From: Verrucomicrobiales bacterium
Lineage (GTDB): Bacteria > Verrucomicrobiota > Verrucomicrobiia > Limisphaerales > CAIMTB01
DNA: 64,000 nucleotides
Assembly: GCA_016795425.1 (NCBI GenBank)
Contig: JAEUHG010000002.1
Location: 1-64,000 of the forward strand
Direction: 5' to 3'
Below are positions 24,918 through 34,070 of the stretch, piece after piece (position 1 is the first letter of the stretch; each line of letters starts with the position of its first letter). A model generated the notes under the pieces. That model saw nothing but the letters and a program-made list of their open reading frames with translations. It was not told the origin of the DNA and ran no database searches. The position numbers and the translations under genes were made by a program.

Positions 24918-27661
24918 GGCGAGCATTGTCGTGCGTGTTTTGGGGCGGTTTCATCGCCAGGAGTCTGGGAGGGACTCCGGAGCTCGAACTGAGATTGGGA
25001 CTTTCGGAAATGGCGGCGGAGGCCGGACGGATCGCCACTCGGAATGTGGTGATTCGAAATCCCGGCACGCAGGCCATGGAGGTTCGCGAGGTGATTTCAT
25101 GGCCCGCCGGATGGAATCCGGTCCCCATGGGAGATCCCGTCTTCGAGATTCCGCCAGGTGGCACCTGTCTCCGCATCGTCGCCGTCGCCATACCGGGAAC
25201 CGGTGCGGCGGGACGCCAGGAAGGACGGTACCGATTGCTCAACCGACGCAACGACGTCGTCGTTGGGGAGACGGTGCTGCCCCTCGAAGTGCTATCCTCG
25301 GGACGTGTCGAGGTGTCGATGGGCGATGCGCCATCGTCGGTGGTCGCGGGAGATCCGATCGCGTACACCGCCACTTTCATGAATCGCGGAAACTGCGAGG
25401 TGCAGATTTCGGTGTCGGGGAAATCGAGCCCGCAAGCCGCCGTTGAAGTGTTTCCGGGCACATTCCCGTTGGCCGCCGGGGCTGTCGCCGAGGTGAAGAT
25501 TCGCGTACCCACTGATGCCGCCCACCCGCGACGCGTGCTGCAATTGGTTCAGTGGGTGGCGGAGGCGAGGTGGGGCACGTCCGGATTCGTGAAGATTCCC
25601 ATGCCCTCGCAGGTCATCGAAGTGATTGCGAGCGCCGGGCCAAAGTTTGATCCGTATCATCGACTTCCGGTTCAATGGACGACCACCGCCGCCTGGGAAA
25701 GCGGGCGTGATCCGGGAATTCAGACGGAACTCTCCGGTCGTGGCGCGTTGACAGAGGATGGAGCGGTGAGAACGGACTTTCGATTTCGAGGTCCCGACGG
25801 AGGCGGCGCCTCGAGCAGTCTTCGTCGCCAGGAGGAGTACGGTTTCAGTCTTTCTTCGGCGATTTGGGATGTTCACCTCGGCGACCGGCCGTTCTCCGTC
25901 TCGCCCCTGCTCAAGTCGCTGGGAAACCAACGCGGCATCGGCCTGGACTATCACCAGGACGGCATTCAAGCGGGGTTGTTTGCGATGAAGGATCGAACGG
26001 ATCCGTCGGCGCCACAGGAATTCGGCGGTTACCTCGGATGGACGGCGCCCCCGGGGTTATCCCTGCGATGGAATTCGTTGGGAACCGCCGATCGTGAGGG
26101 GCGGTCGATGGGTTTGCACTCCGTCCAGACCGGTTGGTCCCTGAGCCGGCGCCTGCAGGTGCTCTTCGAAGCGGCGCTGGATGACGCGGCATCGGACCTG
26201 GGAGAAGGAACCGCGTGGCGTGCCGAAGCTCATGGTCGGTGGGGGGAGCAGGGAGGGTGGCATGCGTCCCACACTCGGGCTGGTCGCGAGTTTCATGGGG
26301 CAACGACGGATCGCTCGACCACGGCGACAGGATTCTTTCAGGAACTGAATTCCTGGGCGCGGGTGGCCGGGGAGTTTCGTTGGCATGAAGACGGTGGGGT
26401 TGGACGCGGGGTCGCTGTGGGGAATGCGGCGCGCAACATCGCTTGGAAGCTTGGACCGAGGATTCGGTTAACCGAGCGAACCACCATCCATGCGGATTAC
26501 CGGCAATCCGCGCAGGAGATGATCGGGCTCGAAAGAACCGAACAAGGGCGTGAAGACGCGGTGCTTGTCGGGGTCACGCGCGAATTCCAACGGTGGAGCG
26601 TGGGTTTTGAGCAGGAGTTCGGAAGATCGGAGCGGGAGGCGGAGGGCGTCAGCGGTGCACCAGGAACCCCATTGCGATCTTCCCTCACCGCGTTGTGGCG
26701 TGCGTCGGATCGCCAGACTTATTCAGGATCCTTGGCGGTCACCAAGGACATGGCGCGCGGCAATTCAGGACCTGCGGTGGAGGCGAGCGTGGCGGGCACC
26801 TGGCAGGTGGCACGTGCCACCCGATGGCATGCGGCCGTCCACCACCGGCAGGACCCGGAGGGGCAACGAACTGAGACCGCGTTGCAGGCGGGGGCGGAGT
26901 GGACCCTTCCTAACCGGCACGAGATCGGGGGAACGGTCCGGGTGGCCGGTCTCGGCGGAGTGCGCGAGGTCGAGTCGTCGGTCATGGTGAATTACCGAAT
27001 TCCGCTGAACCTGGCGATGAGCCGGCGTCGGGGATTCGGGACGATTCAAGGCCGCGTCATGGACGGCGATGGTGCATCGGCGCGACCGTTGGCACGAGCG
27101 GTAGTCCGCTTGAACACTGGTGACACGGCGGTGACGGATGCCGGGGGGCGCTACCTCTTCGCCGGGTTGAAGGCGGGAGAATACACAGTGACGGTGGATC
27201 AGCGATCTTTGGGATTCGGTCGGGTGACGGCTGAGTTGATTCCGCAGCGTCTGGTGGTCGGCAAGGATGCGATTGCGGCTCTGGATATCATGGTGGTGAG
27301 CGGAGCGAGTCTCACGGTCACCCTGACGGTCTTTGAGGAAACACCGGCATTGCCACCGGCGGCAGGCGGGGCGGCCGAGACTGCGGCATCCCATCGGCCC
27401 GTGGCGCCCCAGGTGGGCGAAGTGGTGGAAGTGAGCAACGGGCATGAGACGTTTCGTCGCCTCACCTCCGCCTCGGGGGAGGCGGTGTTTCCCAATCTCC
27501 GGCCCGGCCGATGGTCCGTTCGTGCCTATGACAGCCAACTGCCGGAGCGCCACTGGGTGGAACGTCCGGAGCGCGAACGACACCTGGAACCGGGGGCGAA
27601 GGGCCGGGAGGAGTTCCGCGTGCTTCCGCGGCGACGGAAGGTACTGCTCATCGACAGTTGA
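24914..27661 (+). CDS. Outer-membrane beta-barrel protein with C-terminal carboxypeptidase-regulatory-like domain, candidate usher
   Basis: 915 residues with GTG start overlapping the upstream stop. A short signal is followed by two Ig/CARDB-like domains (about 20-215: NVVIRNPGTQAMEVREV, YTATFMNRGNCEVQISVSG). Residues about 230-690 are long alternating strands typical of a large barrel (WHASHTRAGREFHGATTDRS, TTIHADYRQSAQEM, VESSVMVNYRIPLNLAMSRR). Residues about 695-790 form a carboxypeptidase-regulatory/SdrD-B-like sandwich (TIQGRVMDGDG, VTDAGGRYLFAGLKAGEYTV), and a second such module ends the protein. Ushers of class 5 fimbriae have similar length and also end in a carboxypeptidase-like domain, but I see no diagnostic usher motif. 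An alternative is a large adhesin-secreting porin. Confidence 0.75.
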   Translation: MRRALSCVFWGGFIARSLGGTPELELRLGLSEMAAEAGRIATRNVVIRNPGTQAMEVREVISWPAGWNPVPMGDPVFEIPPGGTCLRIVAVAIPGTGAAGRQEGRYRLLNRRNDVVVGETVLPLEVLSSGRVEVSMGDAPSSVVAGDPIAYTATFMNRGNCEVQISVSGKSSPQAAVEVFPGTFPLAAGAVAEVKIRVPTDAAHPRRVLQLVQWVAEARWGTSGFVKIPMPSQVIEVIASAGPKFDPYHRLPVQWTTTAAWESGRDPGIQTELSGRGALTEDGAVRTDFRFRGPDGGGASSSLRRQEEYGFSLSSAIWDVHLGDRPFSVSPLLKSLGNQRGIGLDYHQDGIQAGLFAMKDRTDPSAPQEFGGYLGWTAPPGLSLRWNSLGTADREGRSMGLHSVQTGWSLSRRLQVLFEAALDDAASDLGEGTAWRAEAHGRWGEQGGWHASHTRAGREFHGATTDRSTTATGFFQELNSWARVAGEFRWHEDGGVGRGVAVGNAARNIAWKLGPRIRLTERTTIHADYRQSAQEMIGLERTEQGREDAVLVGVTREFQRWSVGFEQEFGRSEREAEGVSGAPGTPLRSSLTALWRASDRQTYSGSLAVTKDMARGNSGPAVEASVAGTWQVARATRWHAAVHHRQDPEGQRTETALQAGAEWTLPNRHEIGGTVRVAGLGGVREVESSVMVNYRIPLNLAMSRRRGFGTIQGRVMDGDGASARPLARAVVRLNTGDTAVTDAGGRYLFAGLKAGEYTVTVDQRSLGFGRVTAELIPQRLVVGKDAIAALDIMVVSGASLTVTLTVFEETPALPPAAGGAAETAASHRPVAPQVGEVVEVSNGHETFRRLTSASGEAVFPNLRPGRWSVRAYDSQLPERHWVERPERERHLEPGAKGREEFRVLPRRRKVLLIDS

Positions 27662-27804
27662 ACGGCATCGCGGCGGGTCCCTCTCGGGGACGACGCACGG
27701 CGGACCGTGTTCCCCATCCTTCGGGGTTGGATCGGCGACTTGTGCCGGAGGCGTCGTGAGGGCCGGTCGCGGCCTGTTTGCAGGTCGGACCAGGCCGGGT
27801 GGTT

Positions 27805-29184
27805 TCAACGGAGGCCGAGGCGGGAGAGTTTGTTATAGATGGTCTTCTCGGTGACTCCGAGGCTGCGTGCGGCGGCGGCTTTGTTGCCTTTGCAGAGTTC
27901 GAGGGTTTGTTGGATGGCGAGGCGTTCGAGGTCGGCGAGAGGCAGGCCGCCGACCTGGAGTTGCTCCTTGTTGGCCGGAAGGCGATGGGGCGGCAGTTCT
28001 GGGGCAGCGGGAAGGGCGTCGAGGTTAAGGTCATGGGCCTCGATGCGGTTTCGGGCACAGAAGGCGGACGCCCGTTCGAGCGTATTCTCGAGTTCACGGA
28101 CATTTCCGGGCCAGCGGTGCTGCCGCAGGCGGTCGAGGGCGGCATCGGCAATCTCGATGGCACCGCATCCGCGGGCGGCGGCGATGCGATCGAGGATCAA
28201 TCGCGACAGGTCGGGAAGGTCCTCCAGGCGGTCGCGGAGCGGCGGGATGGGAATGGGGATCACATTCAGCCGGTAATAGAGGTCTTCGCGGAACTCGCGG
28301 GCCGCAACCTTCTCCTCGAGGTCGACATTGGTGGCGGCGATGAGACGAATATCCGCCGCGAGCAGGTCACTGCCGCCGAGTCGCTGATACTGGCGGTCCT
28401 GGAGAACATTGAGGAGCTTGGGTTGGAGGAGCAGGGGGAGGTCGCCGATTTCGTCGAGGAACAGCGTGCCGCCTTCCGCCATCTCGATTCGGCCCATGCG
28501 CCGCTGCAGGGCACCGGTGAACGCGCCTTTCTCGTGGCCGAACATTTCGGACTCGAGCAGTTCGCGGGGAAGAGCGGGGCAGCTGACGGTGACGAAGGGA
28601 CGGGTGGCGCGGCGGCTTTGCCGGTGAATGAGTCGGGCGACGAGGCCCTTGCCGACCCCGCTTTCGCCGGTGAGCAGGACGGTGACATCCAGGTTCGCGA
28701 TGCGGGAGATATCTTCGAGGAGGCGTTGGGCGGCGGCGGATCTCCCGGCGAACAACGGTTCCGGGGCCGTTCCGGTCATGGCTTCCTGCCATTGCCGGTT
28801 TTCACGCAGAGCGACCCCAAGCCGGGAGGCCGACTGGACGATGGCCAGCAGTTCGTCCAGTTCGAAGGGTTTGGTGACGTACTCGAAGGCCCCCATCTTC
28901 AAGGCCATCACCGCATCACGGACCTGGCCGACTGCGGAGATCATGACCAGAGGAACGTCGATCTGATGCTTTCTGAAGTGGGCGAGAACCCCCATGCCAT
29001 CGACGTCCGGCATCTTCAGGTCGATGAGGGCGCAGGCGAGATCCTCGGTGGCGAGGGCGATGGCTTCTCGGCCGTTGCAGGCGAGCAGGGGTTCGAAGCC
29101 ATTCTTGCGAAGATTATACTCCAGGAGTTTTCGGATCGTTTCCTCATCGTCCGCCACCAACACCTTTCGGGATGACTGGTTCAT
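27805..29184 (-). CDS. NtrC-family sigma-54-dependent response regulator
   Basis: 459 residues. The receiver domain (1-120) has acidic pocket Asp12/Asp13, phospho-acceptor Asp55 (ALIDLKMPD), switch Ser83 and Lys105 (VTKPF). The AAA+ domain (about 145-375) has Walker A TGESGVGKG, an intact GAFTGA loop that contacts sigma-54, Walker B TLFLDEIGDLP and the R-finger region LYYRLNVIPI. The C-terminus is a Fis-type helix-turn-helix (KAAAARSLGVTEKTIYNKL). All catalytic parts look functional. It converges with the fibre operon (143-bp gap) and follows the NusG-like gene (94-bp gap). No kinase gene is adjacent on its side; the HNOBA kinase at 20115 is the nearest candidate partner. Confidence 0.95.
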   Translation of the reverse strand: MNQSSRKVLVADDEETIRKLLEYNLRKNGFEPLLACNGREAIALATEDLACALIDLKMPDVDGMGVLAHFRKHQIDVPLVMISAVGQVRDAVMALKMGAFEYVTKPFELDELLAIVQSASRLGVALRENRQWQEAMTGTAPEPLFAGRSAAAQRLLEDISRIANLDVTVLLTGESGVGKGLVARLIHRQSRRATRPFVTVSCPALPRELLESEMFGHEKGAFTGALQRRMGRIEMAEGGTLFLDEIGDLPLLLQPKLLNVLQDRQYQRLGGSDLLAADIRLIAATNVDLEEKVAAREFREDLYYRLNVIPIPIPPLRDRLEDLPDLSRLILDRIAAARGCGAIEIADAALDRLRQHRWPGNVRELENTLERASAFCARNRIEAHDLNLDALPAAPELPPHRLPANKEQLQVGGLPLADLERLAIQQTLELCKGNKAAAARSLGVTEKTIYNKLSRLGLR

Positions 29185-29278
29185 GCCGGCTGGCGCTATG
29201 CCTGGGCGGGATCGCGTTGCGGGTCAAGAGCGCGGGCGAAACCTCCGGACGTCCGATCCGGAAGCGGGCACGACGGTC

Positions 29279-29923
29279 TCAGGATTCGACTGCGCTGGTG
29301 GGGCTATGGGCCACCCGATCCTGGCTCGTGGGCGGATTCGGATGAACCCAATGATCGCCAGCAGCGCGCGGGGCCGGGGCGGTGGCGTTGATCGGGTGTC
29401 GGCGACGGGTGGGTGCCAGTGTTGGAGCGTGGTGATCCCGGGCTTGAATGCGCAATTTGCGGCACAGGAAGCGGACGCGGCGGGCGGCCGGGAAGTCGTA
29501 CTCAATGGCGGCACGCAGGTGGAGCCAAGGATCGTTCTCGAGCGCAAAAGTGGCCTTGGGATCGTGGCAATGGGGCGGGTGTGGAATCGAGTCGGAGGAG
29601 TCGAAGAGGCCTCGGAACGTGGCGATCTCGGTTTCTGGAATCTCGGCGACATGGCCTCCGTAGGCGGCGAGTTCCTTGGCGCCGTCAATCCGATCGAGCT
29701 GTCTCAGCAGGTTCTGGACCGTCGCGCGAACGAAGAGGTGACGTGGAAAGACCGGTTCCGCTTTGAGGGCAGGTTGCGAGTTTGCCGGAATTCGGGACCG
29801 GATCCAGGGAAGGAAGACTTCTATGCCATCGCACACCGCCAAGGCATCCGCGACGGCTTTCTCCTGATCGCGGGCGGTTCGCACCACGTACCAGGCATGA
29901 TGATCGTTGATGATCTCCTTCAT
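29279..29923 (-). CDS. NusG/RfaH-like protein with NGN domain but no visible KOW domain
   Basis: 214 residues from the ATG at 29923, preceded by GGGAG four bases upstream; a TTG at 29950 is a weaker alternative. Residues about 8-110 match the NusG N-terminal (NGN) domain: WYVVRTARDQEKAVADAL, VFLPWIRSR, VFPRHLFVRA, ELAAYGGHVAEIP. NGN proteins bind the RNA polymerase clamp and promote processive transcription. The C-terminal about 90 residues are Pro/Arg/His-rich and show no KOW motif, so this is either a specialised NusG paralogue with a divergent tail or one whose end has degenerated. It lies upstream of the sigma-54 regulator in the same direction, under a sigma-54-like promoter. Confidence 0.8.
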   Translation of the reverse strand: MKEIINDHHAWYVVRTARDQEKAVADALAVCDGIEVFLPWIRSRIPANSQPALKAEPVFPRHLFVRATVQNLLRQLDRIDGAKELAAYGGHVAEIPETEIATFRGLFDSSDSIPHPPHCHDPKATFALENDPWLHLRAAIEYDFPAARRVRFLCRKLRIQARDHHAPTLAPTRRRHPINATAPAPRAAGDHWVHPNPPTSQDRVAHSPTSAVES

Positions 29924-30137
29924 CTCTCCCTGGGCGATCGAATCAGGCAAAGACTCGTGTCCGGCACAGGGTCGGACCCAGCATCACCCGGTCTTTTGGA
30001 TTGGAACGCGCCTTGATCCCGGCAAAACAAACCTCTCCCTAGACCGGGTGCAGCCCGGCATCGGGATGAGTTGCCTGATGCGAATAGAGACCCTTCAGCA
30101 ACGTTTCGTCCCTTCAACCACCGTCAGCACCTTTCGA

Positions 30138-30152
30138 GCATTGATGGTGCCA
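30138..30152 (-). promoter_or_regulatory. Sigma-54-like promoter upstream of the NusG-like/response regulator genes
   Basis: On the minus strand TGGCAC-CATCA-ATGC: a perfect -24 TGGCAC, a -12 element ATGC for TTGC, with GG and GC exactly 10 bp apart. The inferred start is near 30126, leaving a leader of about 200 nt to the ATG at 29923. The gap 29924-30396 contains no gene I can support. Within it, CCGGG-TGCAG-CCCGG (about 30045-30060) could form a small leader hairpin. Confidence 0.5.
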
Positions 30153-30364
30153 GTGCTCGGACTATAACGGGATGTGGCCCGAATTCCTTGGAAAACGGTG
30201 AGAAGCGAAGCCCACGTCGCGGGAGCAAGTGACGGCAACCGGGGGCAAAGCGTCGGCATTCCTTACGGTCGGGAGCGCTCATGTCGAATTCATCAGCCCT
30301 AACAAACTGCCCGGGAATACCTTGTCGCGTATTCTCCGGGGAAGTGGGGTGTAAGAATGCCCGA

Positions 30365-30392
30365 CGGCCGATAACGGTCGGATTTTGATTTT
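30365..30392 (+). terminator. Weak intrinsic-terminator-like hairpin just before the prolyl oligopeptidase start
   Basis: CGGCCG-ATAA-CGGTCG forms a 6-bp stem (one G-U) at 30365-30380, followed by ATTTTGATTTT. It sits directly upstream of the ATG at 30397. It may be an attenuator or end a short upstream transcript; the T-rich tract could instead be a translation-enhancing leader. Confidence 0.3.
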
Positions 30393-30396
30393 GACG

Positions 30397-32559
30397 ATGA
30401 AGCGCAACGGCAGCGAGCCTGCGTCCACCATGAAGGTCCCGGCCTTGTTGCTGTCGCTGGCAGTCATCGTGATGTGTTCCTGCTCTCCCACCCCTGTGAA
30501 GAAGTCGTCTCTTTCCTATCCGGCTACCCGCAAAGACGCGGTGGTGGAAGACCTGCATGGAACGCCGGTAGCCGATCCCTATCGTTGGCTGGAAGATGAC
30601 AACGCACCGGAAACCAAGTCCTGGGTCGAGGCGCAGAATCAGGTGACATTCCGGTATCTCGAATCCATTCCCCAACGGAACGCGATCTCGAATCGGCTGA
30701 CCCAGTTATGGAATTTCGAGCGTTGGGGCACCCCGACGCGCCGCGGCGATCGCTATTTCGTTTCCCGCAACAATGGGCTGCAGAACCAGGCGGTGGTTTA
30801 CAGCATGGGGACGTTGGATGGCGAAATGCAGGAACTTCTGGACCCTAACAAGCTCTCCAGCGACGGCACGGTGGCCTTGGCGGGGGCGGCACTGTCGGAC
30901 GATGGCAAGCGCTTCGCCTATGGCATCGCCCGGTCCGGTTCTGACTGGCAGGAATGGCGGGTTCGAGAGGTCGCCACCGGCAAGGACCTTCCCGACTTCG
31001 TCAATTGGGTGAAATTCTCGGCGGCCTCCTGGGCCAAGGACGGCTCTGGATTCTTTTACAGTCGCTATGACGAGCCCAAACAGGACGAGAAGCTCACCAA
31101 GGCAAACTACTTTCACAAACTCTACTTTCACCGACTGGGAACGCCGCAGAGTTCCGACACGCTGATTTATCAACGTGCCGACAAGAAGGAGTGGAATTTC
31201 AATGGAACAGTAACGGACGACGGGCGGTACCTGGTGATCACCGCCACCGAGGGCACCGACCCGAGAAACCGGGTGCTTTACAAGGATTTGTCAGCTCCCG
31301 GCGGCAAGGTGACGGAATTGCTGATGGATTTTGACGCGGATTACACCTTTCTCGACAACGACGGGCCGGTATTCTGGTTTCGGACCGATTTGGACGCTCC
31401 ACGGGCCCGGGTGATCGCCATCGACGTCACGCGCCCGGAGCGGTCGAACTGGCGGGAAATCATCCCGCAATCCGAAGACACGCTGACCGGTGTGAGCGTC
31501 ATTGGGAACCGCTTCGTTTGCGCCTATCTGAAGGATGCGCGCAGCGTGGTTCGGGTGCATGCGCTGGATGGACGGCGGGAGCGCGACGTGGAGTTACCAG
31601 GCATCGGTACGGTATCGGGATTCGAGGGGAAGCGGGACCAGCAGGAGACCTTCTATTCATTCACGGGATTCACCATGCCGGGGACGGTCTTTCGGTATGA
31701 CCTCGCCACGGGTGTCAGCACGCTGTGGCGTCAGCCAAAGGTCGATTTCGATTCCAGCAAGTACGAGACGAAGCAGGTGTTTTACACCAGCAAGGACGGG
31801 ACCCGGATCCCGATGTTCATCACGCATCGAAAGGGATTGAAGCTGAATGGCAGGAACCCGACCTATTTGTACGGTTATGGCGGCTTCAATATTAGTATTA
31901 CCCCTACTTTCTCAGTACCGAACGCCGCCTGGATGGAGATGGGGGGGGTGTATGCGGTGCCGAACCTGCGCGGGGGCGGCGAATACGGCGAAGCGTGGCA
32001 CAAGGCGGGCACCAAGCTGCAGAAGCAGAATGTCTTCGACGATTTCATCGCCGCGGCGGAATGGCTGATCGCCAACCATTACACATCGCCCGCCAAGCTC
32101 GCCATCGGGGGCGGGAGCAACGGCGGATTGCTGGTGGGGGCCTGCATGACCCAGCGTCCCGACCTCTTTGCCGCGGCGCTGCCGGCCGTGGGCGTGATGG
32201 ACATGCTGCGATTCCACAAATTCACCATCGGCTGGGCATGGACGAGCGACTATGGCAGCAGCGAGAATGCCGATGAATTCAAAGCCCTGTTGGCGTATTC
32301 GCCTTACCACAATCTCAAGAAGGGCGCGCGTTATCCGTCCACGCTTGTGACAACGGCGGATCATGACGATCGCGTCGTTCCGGCCCACAGCTTCAAGTTT
32401 GCCGCACGCCTTCAGGAGTCGCACACGGGTCCGAACCCGGTGCTCATTCGGATCGACGCCAAGGCGGGGCACGGTGCTGGAAAGCCAACCACCAAATTGA
32501 TCGCCGAAGCGGCGGATCGGTGGGCGTTTCTGGTCCGGGAGTTGGGCATGCGGATGTGA
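30397..32559 (+). CDS. Prolyl oligopeptidase (family S9A), exported
   Basis: 720 residues from the ATG at 30397; an ATG at 30430 gives a more conventional signal peptide (MKVPALLLSLAVIVMCSCSP), and the cysteine there could be a non-canonical lipobox. The N-terminal propeller opens with the family signature DPYRWLEDDNAPETKSWVEA. The hydrolase domain has nucleophile Ser in GGGSNGGLLVG, the Asp in DHDDRVVPAHS and the His in AGHGAGKPT, so the triad is complete, and YGYGGFNISITP provides the oxyanion-side strand. It cleaves short peptides after proline, here in the periplasm. It stands alone between the NusG-like gene and a convergent MATE gene. Confidence 0.95.
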   Translation: MKRNGSEPASTMKVPALLLSLAVIVMCSCSPTPVKKSSLSYPATRKDAVVEDLHGTPVADPYRWLEDDNAPETKSWVEAQNQVTFRYLESIPQRNAISNRLTQLWNFERWGTPTRRGDRYFVSRNNGLQNQAVVYSMGTLDGEMQELLDPNKLSSDGTVALAGAALSDDGKRFAYGIARSGSDWQEWRVREVATGKDLPDFVNWVKFSAASWAKDGSGFFYSRYDEPKQDEKLTKANYFHKLYFHRLGTPQSSDTLIYQRADKKEWNFNGTVTDDGRYLVITATEGTDPRNRVLYKDLSAPGGKVTELLMDFDADYTFLDNDGPVFWFRTDLDAPRARVIAIDVTRPERSNWREIIPQSEDTLTGVSVIGNRFVCAYLKDARSVVRVHALDGRRERDVELPGIGTVSGFEGKRDQQETFYSFTGFTMPGTVFRYDLATGVSTLWRQPKVDFDSSKYETKQVFYTSKDGTRIPMFITHRKGLKLNGRNPTYLYGYGGFNISITPTFSVPNAAWMEMGGVYAVPNLRGGGEYGEAWHKAGTKLQKQNVFDDFIAAAEWLIANHYTSPAKLAIGGGSNGGLLVGACMTQRPDLFAAALPAVGVMDMLRFHKFTIGWAWTSDYGSSENADEFKALLAYSPYHNLKKGARYPSTLVTTADHDDRVVPAHSFKFAARLQESHTGPNPVLIRIDAKAGHGAGKPTTKLIAEAADRWAFLVRELGMRM

Positions 32560-32579
32560 TCCATTCCCAACCCTTCCGA

Positions 32580-33932
32580 TCATTCCGATCCGGCGGTGGA
32601 CATCGGCGGACGCTCCAGGATTCTCCGTCCGAGCCACCAAGTGATGATGGCGGCACTCCAATTCACCAGGAAAATGCCCCACCAGACGCCGCTGAGGCCA
32701 AGGCCAGCCGCGAACGCAAGAAGAGGGAAAACCACGGCAGGGGCCAGTCCCTGCCGGTAAAGGCCCACCCAGAGTCCGAACATCGGCTGTTTCATGCCCT
32801 GCAGCATGAACACCGTCTGATAGAGAATGACGTAGGATCCCAGGGTGAGGGCGGCGACCCGCAGGTAGTCACTGCCGGCTCGAATCACCTCCGGATCTGA
32901 ACTGAAAACCCGCATTACCGGGCCTGCCAGAAGCAGCAGGATCACGCCACCGCACGCCATCAACGAGAGTCCGTAGCGCAGGGCGGTACGCCAAGCCTCA
33001 CCCACACGCGCCCGCTTTCCGGCGCCGAAGTTCTGTCCGACCAAGGTCAGGGTGGCGATGTTGAGTCCGATGGTGGGGAGCAGGATGACCTGCTCGACCC
33101 GTGTCGCGATGCCGTAGGCGGCGACCCCTTTTGGGCTGAACCGGCTGACAAACCAGGTGATGACAAAGATGCCGAGCGCCACGGTCATCATATTGAGACT
33201 GGCGGGCAGGCCCTGACGGAGGATGTCGGCAAACGCGGCACCTGAAGGCCGGAAATCGGCAGATGCGAACTGCCGGCCCATCGGGGTGGCGCGGAGGCGT
33301 CGTGCGATGTAGAGGGCGCCGCCGAACGTGACCAGGACGGTGGAGCCGGCGATCCCGGCGATGCCCATGGCCGGTAGACCGCCTCCGCCATAGAGAAACC
33401 AGGGATCGAGGCCGACATTGAGCAGGCAACCGACGACGAGAACGTTGCGAAAGGTGCGCGTATCGCCCTGGGCCTGGAGGCCGCCGTTGAGAATGGACTG
33501 CAGCAGGAAGAACACGGCCCCCGAGAGGATGGTGTTCATGTAGGACGTGCAGTGGTCCAGGTACTCGTCGGTGGCGCCGAGGAGTCGGAACAGCCAGGGG
33601 GATAGCACCCAACCCAGGCCGGTGAGCACCAGGCCGCCGATGGCTCCCAGGACGGCGGATTGGGCGGCGTAGTGCCGGGCCTTGACCAAATCACCGCCGC
33701 CCAGGGCGTTGGCGATCAGGGCGGTGGCGCCCTGGGCGATACCGCTGCCGGTGGCGATGAGGATGAAGAAGACGGGAAACGACAGGGACAACGCCGCCTG
33801 GGCCTGGGTCGAGATGCGTCCCGCCCACCAGGTGTCCACCACGTTGAACATGGTGCTGAAAAAGAATCCCACGCTCGCCGGGATGGCGAGTTCCCGCACC
33901 AATCGGGGAATCGGATCGGTGGTGAGATTCAT
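32580..33932 (-). CDS. MATE-family multidrug efflux transporter
   Basis: 450 residues with about twelve transmembrane helices in two homologous halves (FFFSTMFNVVDTWWAGRIS in helix 1; the second half begins about residue 235). NorM/DinF-type motifs are visible (GIAQGATALIANALGGGD, LPTIGLNIATLTLVGQNFGA). Exports cationic compounds or metabolites in exchange for Na+ or H+. The frame is open upstream into the opposite-strand gene, so the ATG at 33932 is chosen as the first start that gives a normal MATE N-terminus. It converges with the prolyl oligopeptidase (20-bp gap) and diverges from the PQQ dehydrogenase. Confidence 0.93.
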   Translation of the reverse strand: MNLTTDPIPRLVRELAIPASVGFFFSTMFNVVDTWWAGRISTQAQAALSLSFPVFFILIATGSGIAQGATALIANALGGGDLVKARHYAAQSAVLGAIGGLVLTGLGWVLSPWLFRLLGATDEYLDHCTSYMNTILSGAVFFLLQSILNGGLQAQGDTRTFRNVLVVGCLLNVGLDPWFLYGGGGLPAMGIAGIAGSTVLVTFGGALYIARRLRATPMGRQFASADFRPSGAAFADILRQGLPASLNMMTVALGIFVITWFVSRFSPKGVAAYGIATRVEQVILLPTIGLNIATLTLVGQNFGAGKRARVGEAWRTALRYGLSLMACGGVILLLLAGPVMRVFSSDPEVIRAGSDYLRVAALTLGSYVILYQTVFMLQGMKQPMFGLWVGLYRQGLAPAVVFPLLAFAAGLGLSGVWWGIFLVNWSAAIITWWLGRRILERPPMSTAGSE

Positions 33933-34070
33933 CGGTTCCGGAACGCTGACCTTCGAGGTCGCCCGCGGCGAGTCGTTTGTCGGAGAGCGAGGTGAACGCC
34001 GGGGTCGAGGTTGAGATGGGCCGTTGTCACAAGGCTCGCGTTTCCGGCGGTGGTTCTGAAAAATATCGCC

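Noticed and set aside
29924..30396. Riboswitch (c-di-GMP or cobalamin type) in the 473-bp gap
   Set aside because: I looked for the conserved cores on both strands and did not find them.
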